A DNA stretch of 64,000 bases from Neopestalotiopsis rosae (taxonomy: Eukaryota; Ascomycota; Sordariomycetes; Amphisphaeriales; Sporocadaceae), in contig JALGAS010000003.1 of NCBI GenBank assembly GCA_023078685.1, positions 2,914,001 to 2,978,000 of the forward strand. Direction: 5' to 3'. Positions 49,801 through 61,257 of this stretch are shown here, one piece after another; position 1 is the stretch's first letter, and every line of letters begins with the position of its first letter. The position numbers and the translations under genes are program-made. The notes under the pieces are model-generated. The model was not told where the DNA came from. It did no database searches and worked only from the letters and a program-made list of their open reading frames with translations.

Positions 49801-50762
49801 GTGATCCCAGGGCTTGAGGAGGAGTATACTGATGCGGGGAAAGTCGGTGAGATGGGAAGGGTCGAGGTGGTCGAGATGGTCGAGGTGGTGAGACAGGCAT
49901 GGTCGCTCCGGGGTCTCTTGCCTCTCTGAATAATCCAGTCTCATGGGAACCAAGACCAAAAGTGAGAATGAGCCAATCGACAATCCTTGGCAGTCATTTC
50001 GTCAGCAGCAACTCATCTATGCACACTCAGCAAGCTATCTGCCCTCTCTGTCGACACTCAAACCCCCTCTCCGTAGGACCATGAGCTAACTTTTTGCTGG
50101 CTCCCACGCTCCCCCTGTACCACCACCATGTCAAAGACCCTGCCAGCTTTCTGAACTCGCTAACCGCACTCAGCCCTATCATTGGGCACTATCGACAGAA
50201 AGTTCCAATCCTTCGTTCGCCATTGGCCCCTGTCAAACCCTCCGCCACAGGTTTGTGTAACCATCAAATCTGCAAGAGCCGCGGAGTATTACCAAAAGTC
50301 CTAGGCGAGCGCGTCTATGATTCCATTCCCCATCGGTCTGTGCAACCATGTGGAACTCTGTGTAACTCTGCTGCTCTCTTGTGTAACTCTTCCTTCCCAA
50401 CTCTTGTGCAACGATGACCAGGTTTGACAGGTCCGTGGCGCGGCAAATCCCAATGAGTCCTAAACATGGTCCCCATGAAGATTTTGGGGCCGTCTAGTAA
50501 CTCCTTATTTCCATTAATTCAGCTGCCTAATTAGCCTGAGAATTCTTAAGAGAGCCTTGCGAATCGACTACCCGACCGTTTTTTTCTCCCCCAAGTGGAC
50601 TTGCAGCAGCACTACTTGTATTGTACCACCTGAAAGGACTTTGACTACATACAACAATCACATCATATCCTATTAGCATCCTTGAATAGCTCTTTTCTTT
50701 TCCCCATTCAGTTGTCAGCCAACTTTCTCGCCACTCTCTACCATATTGTACAATTACTCATC
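46889..50762. other. 3.9 kb without a supportable gene
   Basis: Only short frames are present. 49858-49890 has an imperfect GTCGAGRTGGTC repeat. A repeated TGTGNAACNNT motif sits at 50254-50415, upstream of the Zn2Cys6 gene. Confidence 0.45.
50254..50415 (+). repeat. Six copies of a TGTGNAACNNT motif
   Basis: Copies are at 50254, 50339, 50349, 50359, 50380 and 50405, three of them head-to-tail every 10 bp. A further copy is at 47498. They lie 350-510 bp upstream of the Zn2Cys6 regulator start, so they could be binding sites or a decayed minisatellite. Confidence 0.6.
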
Positions 50763-52685
50763 ATGCCTCGCAAGCAGTTGGAACGCAAGAGAAGAGTGCA
50801 TACTCGCTCTCGCAATGGTTGTGTGACATGTAAAGCTAAGCATCTGAGATGCGACGAACAGAAACCTCTCTGGTAGGTCCTCTTCCGCCTTGATCCCGGC
50901 TTCAAAATCAGTCTCCATAGTCCGTGCTCGGAATTCCTAGCTGCCATCCTTCAAAACCAAGAAGCGATGGATCTAGCGGACGATAGCCCTGCGACGGCCC
51001 TCACAACCATCGAGTCAGTTCCATCATGACGAGCATCTTTGTTGACCTTGACATATAGTGGGCGATGTCTCGCCAGTGGAGGCAACTGCGGATATGCAGA
51101 CAGGACTGCACAAAACTCACAATCACCACAACCCAGCGAAGGGCCGATAACACCCAAGTTGGAGAATCTCGAGATTTGGGATGAGTGTCTTAGCTTTACG
51201 AGCGTATCGCAACAACCTTCGATCCCTTATCCACACGGAGCATCTCACGAGCAAAGTCTCCTGTTCAACATATGTAAGACCATTCTTGGCTTCAAACAAT
51301 ACGCATCTCCAGTGCTAACGAGGACCCCTTACAGTTTCTCGATACCGAAGCGTTGTAGATAGAGAAGTGGACCCAAATTCGCATGTTTTCTTGTCAGTAC
51401 TCGTAAATCTCCTTTAGCGGCCAGCGGTATCAAGACTAACTCTTCAATAGGGTGGAAAGGGCCTTGTCGAGCCCGGCATTACTTCATGGAGCTCTCCTCC
51501 TGTCAGCGTTGCGATGGACGTGGTATTCTGGCGCCAGCGAAGATATTCAAAAGTCGGTAACTCAGCACAAGATGGAAGCCATCAAGTTTGTCAATGACCG
51601 GCTACGAAACCCGACCTTGGTTGACAACGATACTACGACCGCTGGCATCGCCGCGCTTGCCATGGCAGAGGTATGTCGCAGCATATTCAAAGATTGTTGC
51701 ATGATCACATATTGACAAGGATACTTGCAGAGCGGATTTGGTCGTCCGGATACAGCACACGCTCATCTCCATGGATTGTCTCAAGTATTAGCAATGCGAA
51801 CACCTACATCCCAGGGCAACGGAGCTCTATTGTACAATATGATTGTTTGGTAAGTGACATACGACGGTCTGATTATCTCGGTGATGCTAACTTGGAGACC
51901 TTTTAAGCACAACGCAAGGCCTGTCACAACTCTCCATGCAAGAGGTATTCCTGATGCAACAATCTATTGCCCAATGTTCATCTACCCTTACGTTATTTAT
52001 CGACCCGGAACTCCAGAGGCTGGCCGAAGATCCCGCATCCTGGAGCACGACGCTGGGCGACATGATCTCCACCCCAATGTATTACGACAGAATCGACGGC
52101 ATCGCGCCACGGTCGGAAGCAGAAAGCCGCGCCCGGTTTCTGCAGTGCTGCCTGCGGGTGATCACCATGCTGGGCCCCAACAACCTCGACTCCTTCACCC
52201 TCAATTGGTTCATCGAGGCGCTAATCGACGAGCTCTCCATGAGCGAGGCCGCCATGCTGCGGGGAAACTTTCCGCGCCAGGCTTGGCTCTGGGCCGCCCT
52301 GATGGCCAGGGTCGCCGCCACGAGTGCACGGCATCAGAGCCTATCAGAGGCGCAGCAGGCGGAAGAGTGGAAGACCATTACAAACCGCAACATTAGAATC
52401 GCATCGCAGGCCGCCAACCTCAGGACATGGGCCGAAGCTGAAACTCTGCTGCGCACTTGGGTCTGGCAAGGAAACCTCTTTGATGCAAGCCCTTTGAAAG
52501 AAATATGGGAAGCAGCAGTGGGCAACAGCAGCAGCAGCAGTAGCAGCAGCCCAGCACATTTCAACGATGGCACCGTCTCGCCCAGTTTTTTAGATAAGCG
52601 CCTCTTCTTTTCCGACAACGAAAAGAAGCCCATCATTATGGACGAGGAGGCGTTTGATCTGTGTGTCCCGACTGTATGGACTTGA
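50763..52685 (+). CDS. Zn2Cys6 transcription factor with an apparent one-base frame break
   Basis: Exon 50763-50872 and exon 51059-51273 join to give the full zinc cluster: CVTCKAKHLRC, then DEQKPLC, GRC and LASGGNC (spacing 2-6-6-2-6), preceded by a basic stretch. This binds DNA as a binuclear zinc cluster. Later exons 51451-51670, 51731-51849 and 51908-52685 fit together in phase and carry a fungal-specific activation/regulatory region (ALSSPALLHGALLLSALRW) ending in a Ser run and an acidic tail. The short exon 51335-51396 does not keep frame between its neighbours. It starts in one frame and must leave in another near 51359-51375, so either the sequence has an indel or the gene is broken here. 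Target genes are unknown; no obvious cluster surrounds it. Confidence 0.8.
52524..52550 (+). repeat. AGC trinucleotide run (poly-Ser coding)
   Basis: In-frame AGC/AGT repeats encode nine consecutive serines near the C-terminus of the Zn2Cys6 protein. Such runs are prone to length change. Confidence 0.8.
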
Positions 52686-54078
52686 GCACCACATGTCAGG
52701 TTGCTCCTTATCCACCATTAATATCACCGGAGAAAAGTCACTGGATCATAGCCTAAAGAAAGGACGACAGCGGTCAATACTAGTCGTGCTGAGTGTTCAT
52801 TTCCACGGCACTGACATACTATCCACCAGGTCTCGACTGATGCTCAGGCCATATCCGGCCAGAGGATGCGCCACATAGCAACGGCCTCGATAGCATCATG
52901 CGCAGTGGAGCTCATGGGGTGTTGTATTGGATCTTCCATATCTACGGGAAGTTGACGTTATGGTCAAGTCTCAGGCAGAGAGTTGCTCTAATTGACTAGC
53001 TGTCAGTTGGCGGATCCTAAAGCAGTAGAGACCGACTTCGGTCTCAGTACACGAGTCACCGAGTGTTTATACTCTTTCGGGACAACTGCTTGAACTGCTC
53101 CGCCAACAAACGTATCTGATGACACGCAATGGCAGTCTCGGGTCCACCATGGTTCACTGAAAATATATCAAAGTAGCTTGCTGCTAGCCATCCCAATTAT
53201 CTCAACCGAAAGCGGGTTGCCGACATACTGCGAGTGGAAGGATCGTAATCAAAGCTAGACGAAACATACCGACATGGTGGTTTCGGGCCCATGTAAGATA
53301 GGTATATAGATACACATGATACAACGCACAAATGATACCAAAGAAGCACATTATTCAAATAACACATATTCAAAGGATCATGGTGAATCAACTGCAATCT
53401 TTCCGCACCCACCCCAACAGGGGTCTGAATCATACGCCTAATGCGATCAAATCCCGAAATAAAGCTTTGCTCTCCATCTACATGTAAATCGGCATGGCCT
53501 GGACAAAACCATTATCTACAGCCAATATCACGTCAACTCGGTTAGCTATCTTGAGGATAAGGCGCCTCAGTCCGCGCCTCCGCAGTAGTCAATTTAGAGC
53601 CAGGCGCCATAGTCCGTCACACTATCTTCGAGGGGAACGACATGCGACGCTATAGGCGGGCCGAGGCCATCAAAAATAGCAGCAACCCAAACTTTCGTCT
53701 AATCCTACACAACATGCTAGCAAGTAAGTAAGTATTAGCAAAAAGCAGATATCGTCTAACTTGGGTCCCACCGTAGCGGTACCCGTAGCCCAAACCAATC
53801 AGCCCCCCTTGGAGCCCAGGTCTTTGATGGTACCGGGGGGGGGGGGGGGGGGGGGGGGGGAGTGAGAGAGGTAAGCACTAGTTGAACGCCAGCTTTTGTG
53901 CCCAAACGAGACATCATTTTCTTTTTTTTTCCTGGGTCAAGCGAGACTGAAATCGTTTTCCAAGATTGTGAGACCTCTTCAGATCTCGCATTACGTTGTT
54001 TTTCTTACGGAATCACCGAATTTCTCTCACACGGCAACGTTAACGAGGGACAAAAAGAAAAAGGAGAAAGGTGGGAAA
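52686..54078. other. No supportable gene; contains a poly-G run
   Basis: Short frames only. The region includes the 26-base G run at 53835-53860 and is otherwise the 3-prime flank of the Zn2Cys6 gene and the upstream region of the cupin gene. Confidence 0.45.
53835..53860. repeat. Poly-G homopolymer, 26 bases
   Basis: Twenty-six consecutive G, about 220 bp upstream of the cupin gene. Runs this long are rare and often mark a sequencing or assembly artefact, though they can also form G-quadruplex DNA. Confidence 0.95.
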
Positions 54079-54915
54079 ATGGTCGCAAATTGGCAATTAT
54101 GGCTCTCCTCGCGGCCGACGAGGCGGACCAACACGGCGGTGCAGCCCTCGCTGCTGACGGCGGGCGACAACATGCTTTACGACTTCACGCAGGAGAGTGA
54201 CGGCCGGCGCACCGTGAAAGAGACGCACTATATCCACAAGAAGACCGTGAGGGACGGCTTGTCTGGCCCACCATTGTACGTCAGCATTCCGAACAGCAGA
54301 GCATGACCATCGTACCATGGCTAATCAACTTATTAGACACATCCATTTGTCGCAAAAGGAAACATTCAAGGTTGAGCAGGGTGTCCTGGGAGTGGTCAAG
54401 AATGGCAAAGAAATCGCAATTTCAAAGGACGATGGACCTGTATCGATTGAGCCAGGCGCAAGGTAAGACAATGATACTGAAGTCAAATACGAGAAATAAT
54501 TCACTCACGTATTGTCCTCTATTATTAGGCATAGATTCTGGGCTCATTCATCGAGCAAGGAAGATCTCATTTTCAAAGTCTGGGTCGAGCCACAGGATGC
54601 CGACTTTGGGTTCGACGAAGACTTTATGCGCAACTTCAGCAGCTACCTGAAAGACTGTGAAAAGGATGGCATGGCGCCGTCGATATTCCAGATGCTCTTG
54701 TTCCTTTACCACAGCGATATGGTCCTGACACCTCCCTTTTGGTTGCCGATTTGGTTCCTGGTGGGACTTCACCACGTTCTCGCCTACTGGGTTGGAGCAG
54801 GTCTACTTGGGTACGTTTATCGAAATGATCTTGTGAATAGGATGACTGACAAGAAAGCAGTTATAAGCCAAGCTATCCTGAGTATAGTGCAGCAGCCAAT
54901 AAGAAGACGACATAA
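54079..54915 (+). CDS. Membrane-anchored cupin-domain protein
   Basis: Exons 54079-54275, 54337-54462, 54529-54810 and 54861-54915 encode 219 aa; the model closes. The cupin core shows HIHLSQKETFKVEQGVLGVV (metal-type first motif with two His and a Glu) and IEPGARHRFWAHSSSKEDL (second motif). This is followed by EPQDADFGFDEDFMRNFSSY, CEKDGMAPSIFQMLLF and a hydrophobic stretch (LPIWFLVGLHHVLAYWVGAGLL, ~175-200) that could anchor it in a membrane. The last intron (54811-54860, branch CTGAC) gives the tail LLGYKPSYPEYSAAANKKTT. Without this splice the frame continues into a basic, unrelated sequence. Related fungal proteins are uncharacterised. Metal-dependent catalysis is possible but not shown. 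Confidence 0.78.
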
Positions 54916-55152
54916 GACTTTACCATCTCACAGACACGGCGGTCAAGCACTGAAAGGTCATCAAATTGAATTTAGTTTTGGCGGAATTCTCTGAATCACC
55001 GGAGCATATTCTGTACGGAGCGGAAATTTCATAGGTTTCGAATTTGATGCATTGCAGACTCCAATATTGTATGATTTGAGAAAAGTGAATCATCTGCCGA
55101 TAAAGTAATTCCGTCTCTGAAACCCACTGAAGCAAAGCTTTGGCACAAGATA
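54916..55152. other. Short convergent gap between cupin and secreted-protein genes
   Basis: The cupin gene (plus) and the secreted-protein gene (minus) converge here. The 237 bp must hold both 3-prime ends. No specific terminator signal was recognised. Confidence 0.5.
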
Positions 55153-55734
55153 TTACTCGTCCGAACCAAGTAGAGAGCCAATACCAGTCGAAAAGTTGCC
55201 ACAGCCTTCGAATGGAGCCGCAATGGCTTGAAGCACCAGTGAGGTACACCCAAGATCAGTGCGCTCACGGTTGGCAATGGACCAGTACGTAGGGCAGTAT
55301 TGTGACACGCTGACGGCAGCATTGTCGCCAGCCGCGCACGAAAGGACGCTGCTGGCCGTCGCCGCCGCCGTAGCCGGCTTCAGACCGCAGACCAAAGCCT
55401 TGCGCCCGGCCAGGAGCATGCTGGTCTTGGTATCAAAGATCAAAAAGGCCGACGTGGTCTTGGGCGCGACGGCAGCAGTGCGCCCGTTGACGTTATTGCC
55501 CGTGGTAAAGACCCTGAGCTCGCCGTTCTTGGGGTCGAGGCCGAACTTGGAGGCCGCGGCGCCGTTGTTGGCAAAGGTGGACAGGTAGTTCTTGTTCCCG
55601 CTCGGCTGAGCGACCGAGGCGTAGCCCAGGTCCCGGCCGGCGGTTGTGCCTTTGAGGTAGAAGCATTCTGATACGGCGGCTCTTACCACCAGTACGGAGG
55701 TGAGAGCGAGGATTATTTCGTGGAAGGCAACCAT
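55153..55734 (-). CDS. Small secreted cysteine-containing protein
   Basis: Single exon of 193 aa. Residues 1-~20 (MVAFHEIILALTSVLVVRAA) are a clear signal peptide. The mature part is Ala/Thr/Ser/Gly-rich, with six cysteines (ECF, VCGL, SCAAG, QYCPT, GCTS, GCGN). The last four are clustered in the C-terminal half and could form disulfides. There is no membrane helix or GPI-like tail. The overall plan (YASVAQPSGNKNYLS, LLAGRKALVCGL) resembles uncharacterised fungal secreted proteins. It may be a cell-surface protein or an effector-like protein, but I assign no function. Confidence 0.65.
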   Translation of the reverse strand: MVAFHEIILALTSVLVVRAAVSECFYLKGTTAGRDLGYASVAQPSGNKNYLSTFANNGAAASKFGLDPKNGELRVFTTGNNVNGRTAAVAPKTTSAFLIFDTKTSMLLAGRKALVCGLKPATAAATASSVLSCAAGDNAAVSVSQYCPTYWSIANRERTDLGCTSLVLQAIAAPFEGCGNFSTGIGSLLGSDE

Positions 55735-56965
55735 CTTGAAGAAGCGTTGATAAGATGTGTTTTTAGAAGCTATGTGACAGGACTGGGATACTGAAGACCT
55801 TCAATGAGATTAATAAATACATGGTCGGCTTGGACCACTTGTTCTTCTAGAACATGTCAAGGAGAAAACAAAATTTTATACATCAAGACATCCGGTTTGA
55901 TGACGTGGAGTCACGGCCGAAGTGAGCCGCCATAGAACAGTGTTTCAAACCTTGTTACCATTGCCATCTTTTTCGCTGCCGCGAGGTCAGTCCGGCATTT
56001 ATTGAAAGCAATCAAGGCCGGCAACACCTGTTGAAACAAATAGGATCGAGAAAAAGAAATGTAGAACAGTTGATAAACTGTCTGACCAATGCTTATTGGT
56101 CTGGATAGCTCCATCCATACTTTGCTATGGCGCGTTGCTCCAGTTGCATGTCCGCTTCTCAGCGATAAGACTTACCGCTGATGATCAGATGATATGGCCA
56201 GAATTTCAAGCAAAGATCTACGTTCTTTTGCATTACAGATGAGCACACGAGGAGTCCAGCGCAAAAGACTTTTGTAGCTGCCGAATGTAAAGTCAGGGCG
56301 TTGTCAAGCACGCGACCATGCGGCATGTCTACGGGAATGGGTAGATTGACCCAATATCATCACCGAACGCGACTTTCTCATTCTACAAGCTAATAATCTC
56401 GATATTACAGCGTAATCATGAAATGATTGTTGTTATTGTACATAGTAATAGTCAATGTGGCGGACAATTATTCTGTAGACAAAGATTGAGTATAACGCAA
56501 AACAACATAATACACCAAGTATGTAGCGAGACTGGAATAAGAAGACAACCCTGCAGATATCTTAAAGCGAATTCACCATATCCCACCCGCATCCAGACTG
56601 CGCAACTAGCATACCTATTCTTATGACAGCATGCAGAGAACCGCTCACAGAGTCATTGCCAAAGGATAAATTAGCAAAATCAAGCGGGCAGGTTTCCGGA
56701 GTACCATGAATCCATCTTCCGTGCCTCTGAATCGGGTAAGGTCTCGTGTCTCCAATTAGTTGACCGACCCTCGCCTATTCCGCTTGTTGCATGGGTATCC
56801 GGCTACAGACGCTCAGAGTTGTTGGAGATTAAGCGAACCGGACATGGAAACAGGACAGATGGGAAGACCGCAAGGAAACAAGTTTGTTTATTCGCAAAGA
56901 CCATCATGTAACAAGATGAAATGAAAATCGTCTTCGGATATCGCAAGTCCAGCGGTTGAAATGCA
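55735..56965. other. No supportable gene; divergent promoter region
   Basis: 1.2 kb between the secreted-protein gene (minus) and the O-fucosyltransferase-like gene (plus). Only short frames without motifs are present. Confidence 0.45.
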
Positions 56966-58378
56966 ATGGCGCAAGCAAGATCGCTTCTAGGCACGCTCAA
57001 GCAGCGCATCATCGCCATTACAGTGGTGACAGTGCTGCTTTGGCTGATGCTACGGCACAAGACACCATCCTCATACGATGTCCCGTCGAGCAGCAGCATC
57101 GTGACGGCGGGGCCACCACTGCACCCGCTCACACACACCATTGATCTCTCCTCGCCCACGGCGCCCTTTGTCGCCTATCCACTGGCCCGCGTCTGCGCCG
57201 AGTCAGGCCCCCCGGTCCCTGGGCTCGTCTTCCTCTGCGACAACAACAGCGGCGGGCCGGGCAACATCCGCAACTACATACTAACCTGCGTGCGGTACGC
57301 CGTCGAGGCCGGGGCCACGAACCTGGTCATGCCGCGCATCCGCGCCCGCTCGGCCACGGACCTGAGCAACATCCACCTGGGCCACCGCGACTTCGGCTAC
57401 CTGTTCGACGAGGCGCACTTCCGCGCCGCCCTGCGCGCCGCCTGCCCGCGCCTGGCGCTGTGGGACCGCCTCGAGGACGTCCCCCACGTGCTGGCCAAGG
57501 TCGAGCGCGAGGGCCTGTACGACGTCGAGAAGATGGTCGAGCGCGTGACGCCCCGCCAGCAGTTCGGCGGCCGGCGGGGCGGCTGCGACCAGCGCGACCT
57601 GAACCGGCACACGGACCGGTTCGGCGGGCGGTTCCGGACCTGGCTCGCGACGTCGGCGGCCGAGAGGGGCCTGGAGCCCGTCGCGCGCGAGAGCCCCCGG
57701 CTCGTGCGCCTGAGCTGGGGCGTGCTGTGGGACTGGGAGGTGCTGCGCGACGGGCCCGAGTTCGTCGGCACGTTTGGGGGCCTGCTGCGCTTCCGCGCGG
57801 ACCTCGTCGAGCTGGCCGGCACGGTCGTGGCGGCGCTGCGGCGGGAGGCGCTCGCCGTATCTGCGCTGCAGGGCGGTCGCAATGATAGTTTCCTCGGCGT
57901 CCACCTCCGAACGGAAGAAGATGCCCTCAAGGAGTGGCCCAGCTTTGAAATGCAGGCTGAGGGATACATGAGCGAGGCCGTAAGGCAAGGATACAGGGGA
58001 GGGTTGGCCTATCTGGCCTCGGGCAGCGAAACTGAATCGCGCAAATTCAAAGACCGCGCTCGGAGTGCAGCGCAAATTGACGTTCGCACAAAGTTCCATC
58101 TGCTCCAGGGACAGGACCTCTCAAAACTCAAGGAGCTCACTTGGGACCAACAGGCAGTTGTCGACTTTGTTGTGCTCCTGGCGGCTGACTATTTCGTCGG
58201 CGTTAGTCCGAGCAGCTTCAGCATCAATATCGCCTTGAAACGTCACTTGCGCACCGGAAGCCTATACGCCAGGCCGTGGAAGGTTGGAGGATCTAGTGAT
58301 GGACTCAGTCATTTGGTGGGATCGTACAACAGATACTGGGACGATTGGCTATTCATGTACGATGGCATGTGGCCATAG
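56966..58378 (+). CDS. Type II membrane protein resembling O-fucosyltransferases
   Basis: Single exon of 470 aa. A short cytosolic segment (MAQARSLLGTLKQR) is followed by one membrane helix (~15-30, IIAITVVTVLLWLML) and a lumenal domain, as in Golgi glycosyltransferases. The domain opens with GGPGNIRNYILTCVRYAVEA, resembling the GxGxR/N substrate loop of the GDP-fucose O-fucosyltransferase-like superfamily. It continues with LVMPRIRAR, FLGVHLRTEEDAL (cf. the conserved HLR segment) and a C-terminal DFVVLLAADYFVGVSPSSFS, which matches the usual late sugar-nucleotide motif. The donor and acceptor are unknown. The segment 57180-57860 is strongly GC-rich, which produces long antisense frames that I reject. 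Intronless, unlike most neighbours. Confidence 0.75.
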   Translation: MAQARSLLGTLKQRIIAITVVTVLLWLMLRHKTPSSYDVPSSSSIVTAGPPLHPLTHTIDLSSPTAPFVAYPLARVCAESGPPVPGLVFLCDNNSGGPGNIRNYILTCVRYAVEAGATNLVMPRIRARSATDLSNIHLGHRDFGYLFDEAHFRAALRAACPRLALWDRLEDVPHVLAKVEREGLYDVEKMVERVTPRQQFGGRRGGCDQRDLNRHTDRFGGRFRTWLATSAAERGLEPVARESPRLVRLSWGVLWDWEVLRDGPEFVGTFGGLLRFRADLVELAGTVVAALRREALAVSALQGGRNDSFLGVHLRTEEDALKEWPSFEMQAEGYMSEAVRQGYRGGLAYLASGSETESRKFKDRARSAAQIDVRTKFHLLQGQDLSKLKELTWDQQAVVDFVVLLAADYFVGVSPSSFSINIALKRHLRTGSLYARPWKVGGSSDGLSHLVGSYNRYWDDWLFMYDGMWP

Positions 58379-58551
58379 ACAGTCTAGACTTTACAGGTAG
58401 CATCGCGTTCACATTATTCCATTGCATCGAATCTCGCGTAAAAGAACAAAACCATATGGAATTATCATGAGCCAGTAATCATGCTATGCTGTGGGGTATC
58501 ATCAATCTGCCTCATTGAGAGGAATTAGGTACAATGCGTCATCGTTTATCG

Positions 58552-61257
58552 TTACACGTTGTTGTCTCCGTTGTTCCTCCAAATATGGGTATCGCCAAGG
58601 CTGAAAGAGCTTGAACCACTTCGGTTGCCAGGTCCGTTTTCGTTTTGGGGCGTGGGTGTTCCGTTCGTGTTGCCATTTTCAGGTGTGTCACTATAGGGGG
58701 CATATGATGATTCCCCAGTGGTCAAAGATGGCGGAGGGTCGTGATAAATCCATGGAGTTTCCAAGGGTCGCACGAGGTTCGGATTCACAAATCTCATTCC
58801 CTTTTCCCTGTCCTCGTCGACTGTGCTCAGGCGTCGCGCCATGCGCATCACGCTGGGTTGTCTCATAATGCCTGGGTCAGTATCCCGATTGATGCTTCGC
58901 AGGGCAATGAAAATTGTCAGCGGCGAATACCGCAGGCTGAAGTAGTATGAATACCACACGGTATACATAATGAGTGGGATCACAAGAGCTGCTCCGTAGA
59001 AAGCACCTCTGAGTGACAGAATACCCGCCATGACCACCTGGAAGATGGTCAAGCCCAGTATGATGCGATAGCAAATTATGCGCCACGCGCCACCAGTAGC
59101 GTGCTGTGGTTGATCCATCGAATACACCAATTGGTATTTGTGCACAAAATAGCCAATCGTGAAATAGCACAGGCCCAGGAAGATAACCAGGTGGCAGCCA
59201 GGGAGTACACTGTAGACGAGACACAGAATAAAGATCAGCAGAGCGGTGGGCAAATAGAAGCCGTAACTAAAGAGTGTTGGCTGTGTGATTTCGGCATGGT
59301 CGCGAGGTGTCTTGGCACCCCATCTATAGATGGGATACATGCAAACGCTGCCGAATTGCAGAAGCTTAAAGGGCAACAGTCCAATAGCCTGTAGCATGAT
59401 GAAACAGAGGTAGAAGTTGCTCAAAGTCTGGATCGACCCGGCCAAAGTGACAGCAATATACTGAGTATCGCGGAGGGAGTTGCGAAGAACCGGCCAAAAA
59501 CGTGATGTCGTGCCAAATACAGTAAAGATCAGGAACACATTAAAGAAGGTGAAGAAGAAGTTCTTGGACACGACCGACAGCTCAACGTCACCCTGAGATA
59601 TGACTCCTTGGTAGTTTGCGAGGTAGTCGTACAGGTACGGTACCAAGACATTGAGCAAGGACACCACTCCTACAGGCAGTGCCGTCTGTACAAGTGCTTT
59701 GGTAATTTCGTGCCTCAAAAGAGCTTCGGCAAGTGCTGGCGACACTTTTTCAATGGTGCAAATACTCAGAAGACCAGCAAACGCTGCAACTGGCAAAATC
59801 CATACAACGGTGAGCGCGGCGATGAAACCTGTAATCACCCAGGATTGCAGACGACGGCGCCACAGCGGAGTGTATGTGTTCTTCCATACCACATCCGTAG
59901 GTGCTGGTGCAGGTTTCGACAGGAGCTGTCCGGGTCGGGGATCCACGAGTGCTTGAATAGCCATCTGGCAAGCAGCGATCGAGTCCATGGTAACAAACGC
60001 AGTCGCCGTAGGCTTGTACTCCTTCTTGCGCGCCTCCATGACCTTTTCGTCAATGACTCGAAGCTTCTCATCATAGTAGTCGATAGCATCGGCCAAGCGA
60101 GTTCGAAAGTTGAGGAACCCGAATCTGACGCGGGTCTTTGGTCGTGGTCTCTCCTCGACAATGTGCGCGCTATCGCCCGTGAGGAGCTGGTTGCTCTCGT
60201 GTGAACCCTGCTCATTGTTGTGCGTTCCTAGGCTGGGGCTATTACCATTATTCCGGGGACGGGCGACACCAAGGCGAGGCTGTTTGTGCATATACACACT
60301 CCAGGCTTCTTCCAGCTTTCGTAATACCGCATCTCTTTCCGCCATGAGGCCATCGATTTCGGCCCATTTTCGGCAGAGTGTCACGGAGCTGACGTTTCCA
60401 ATCTCCAGATTCTCGACGAATTCCTTGACCTTGGCCTCGGACCTCAGATCTGGCGGGATACCCGTCAACCTGAACGTCCGGTCCGTCACGGTAGACTGAG
60501 TACCGAGATAGTCTTGTCTTATTCTGATGACATTGAAAGTTTCCTTGTCCAAGTAATAGAGCGTCAAGAGCGAGAAGAACCAGGTGAAGGCAAGATACGC
60601 CCAGAGGTGAGGCTTGTTCCAGTATATCCAACCATCTGGTGGTAACTCGTCGTCATCGGTTTCGAACATGGAGAAGGAAGAAGAAGGCGCATACGTCTGT
60701 CGGTAATAGTCAAAGTCGGGGTCGAAGGCGATCGTCTTGTTCTTCTGGGGACTGCCCAGGTCAATGTCGCCCTCAAAGGCATGGTTGATGGGCCAGAGAA
60801 CGGCGGCGGCAAAGAAAAGCATGACAGCAAAAATGCGCATCGACATTTTGTAAAAGTTCAAGAAGACGTAGGCGTCGAGCCCGGCCGAAGCCAGCACCTG
60901 CGCATCCGTAACTCGATACAGAGCAGGTATCCATCCTAGAAAGCTGTCCGGCAGCTCCGGGAGATTGATATTACGATCGTTGTGACGCTTCCGGGCAGCG
61001 TAAAGAGTCGGCCATCGTGGTCGTAGAAACTATGCGACAAAGGCAGATGAGCATGGCGCCGAAGAGTGGTGCATTTGCGACGCGCGCGCGCGGCCGAGTC
61101 GGGAGGACATTGAAAGCAGAGCACTTACGCAGAAGACGATGAAGGCACTCAAGCCGAGGGCCAGGGAAATGGTGAGCTGGACGTAGATATCCTTTTCTCC
61201 CGGGCGCACATATTCCCTGCCGTCGCACTTGTTGCCGTGCTTTGCCCACGCATCCAT
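58552..61257 (-). CDS. Csc1/OSCA/TMEM63 (DUF221) calcium-permeable cation channel family protein
   Basis: Exons 61129-61257 and 58552-61029 encode 868 aa. The 99-nt intron 61030-61128 joins LGLSAFIVFC to FLRPRWPTLYAARKR, the canonical end of the first helix of this family. I start at MDAWAKHGNKCDG (61257); a longer in-frame extension upstream is possible. After the first helix come HNDRNINLPELPDSFLGWIPALYRVTDAQVLASAGLDAYVFL, two helices, and the cytosolic RRM-like loop (FRLTGIPPDLR, FVTMDSIAACQMAIQALVDP). The seven-plus helix channel domain follows (VWKNTYTPLWRR, WVLPVAAFAGLLS, FFFTFFNVFLIFTVFG). The C-terminus is Ser/Gly/Asn-rich. Csc1 proteins open in response to osmotic or membrane stress. 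Location (plasma membrane, ER or vacuole) is not evident. Confidence 0.9.

Noticed and set aside
28959..54915. A secondary-metabolite cluster (FAD monooxygenase, Zn2Cys6 regulator, cupin)
   Set aside because: No polyketide synthase, peptide synthetase, terpene synthase or DMATS is present, and housekeeping genes lie between the candidates.
57281..58099. Long minus-strand and alternative frames over the O-fucosyltransferase-like gene
   Set aside because: High GC removes stop codons in all frames. The products are Ala/Arg/Pro-rich shadows with no motif.
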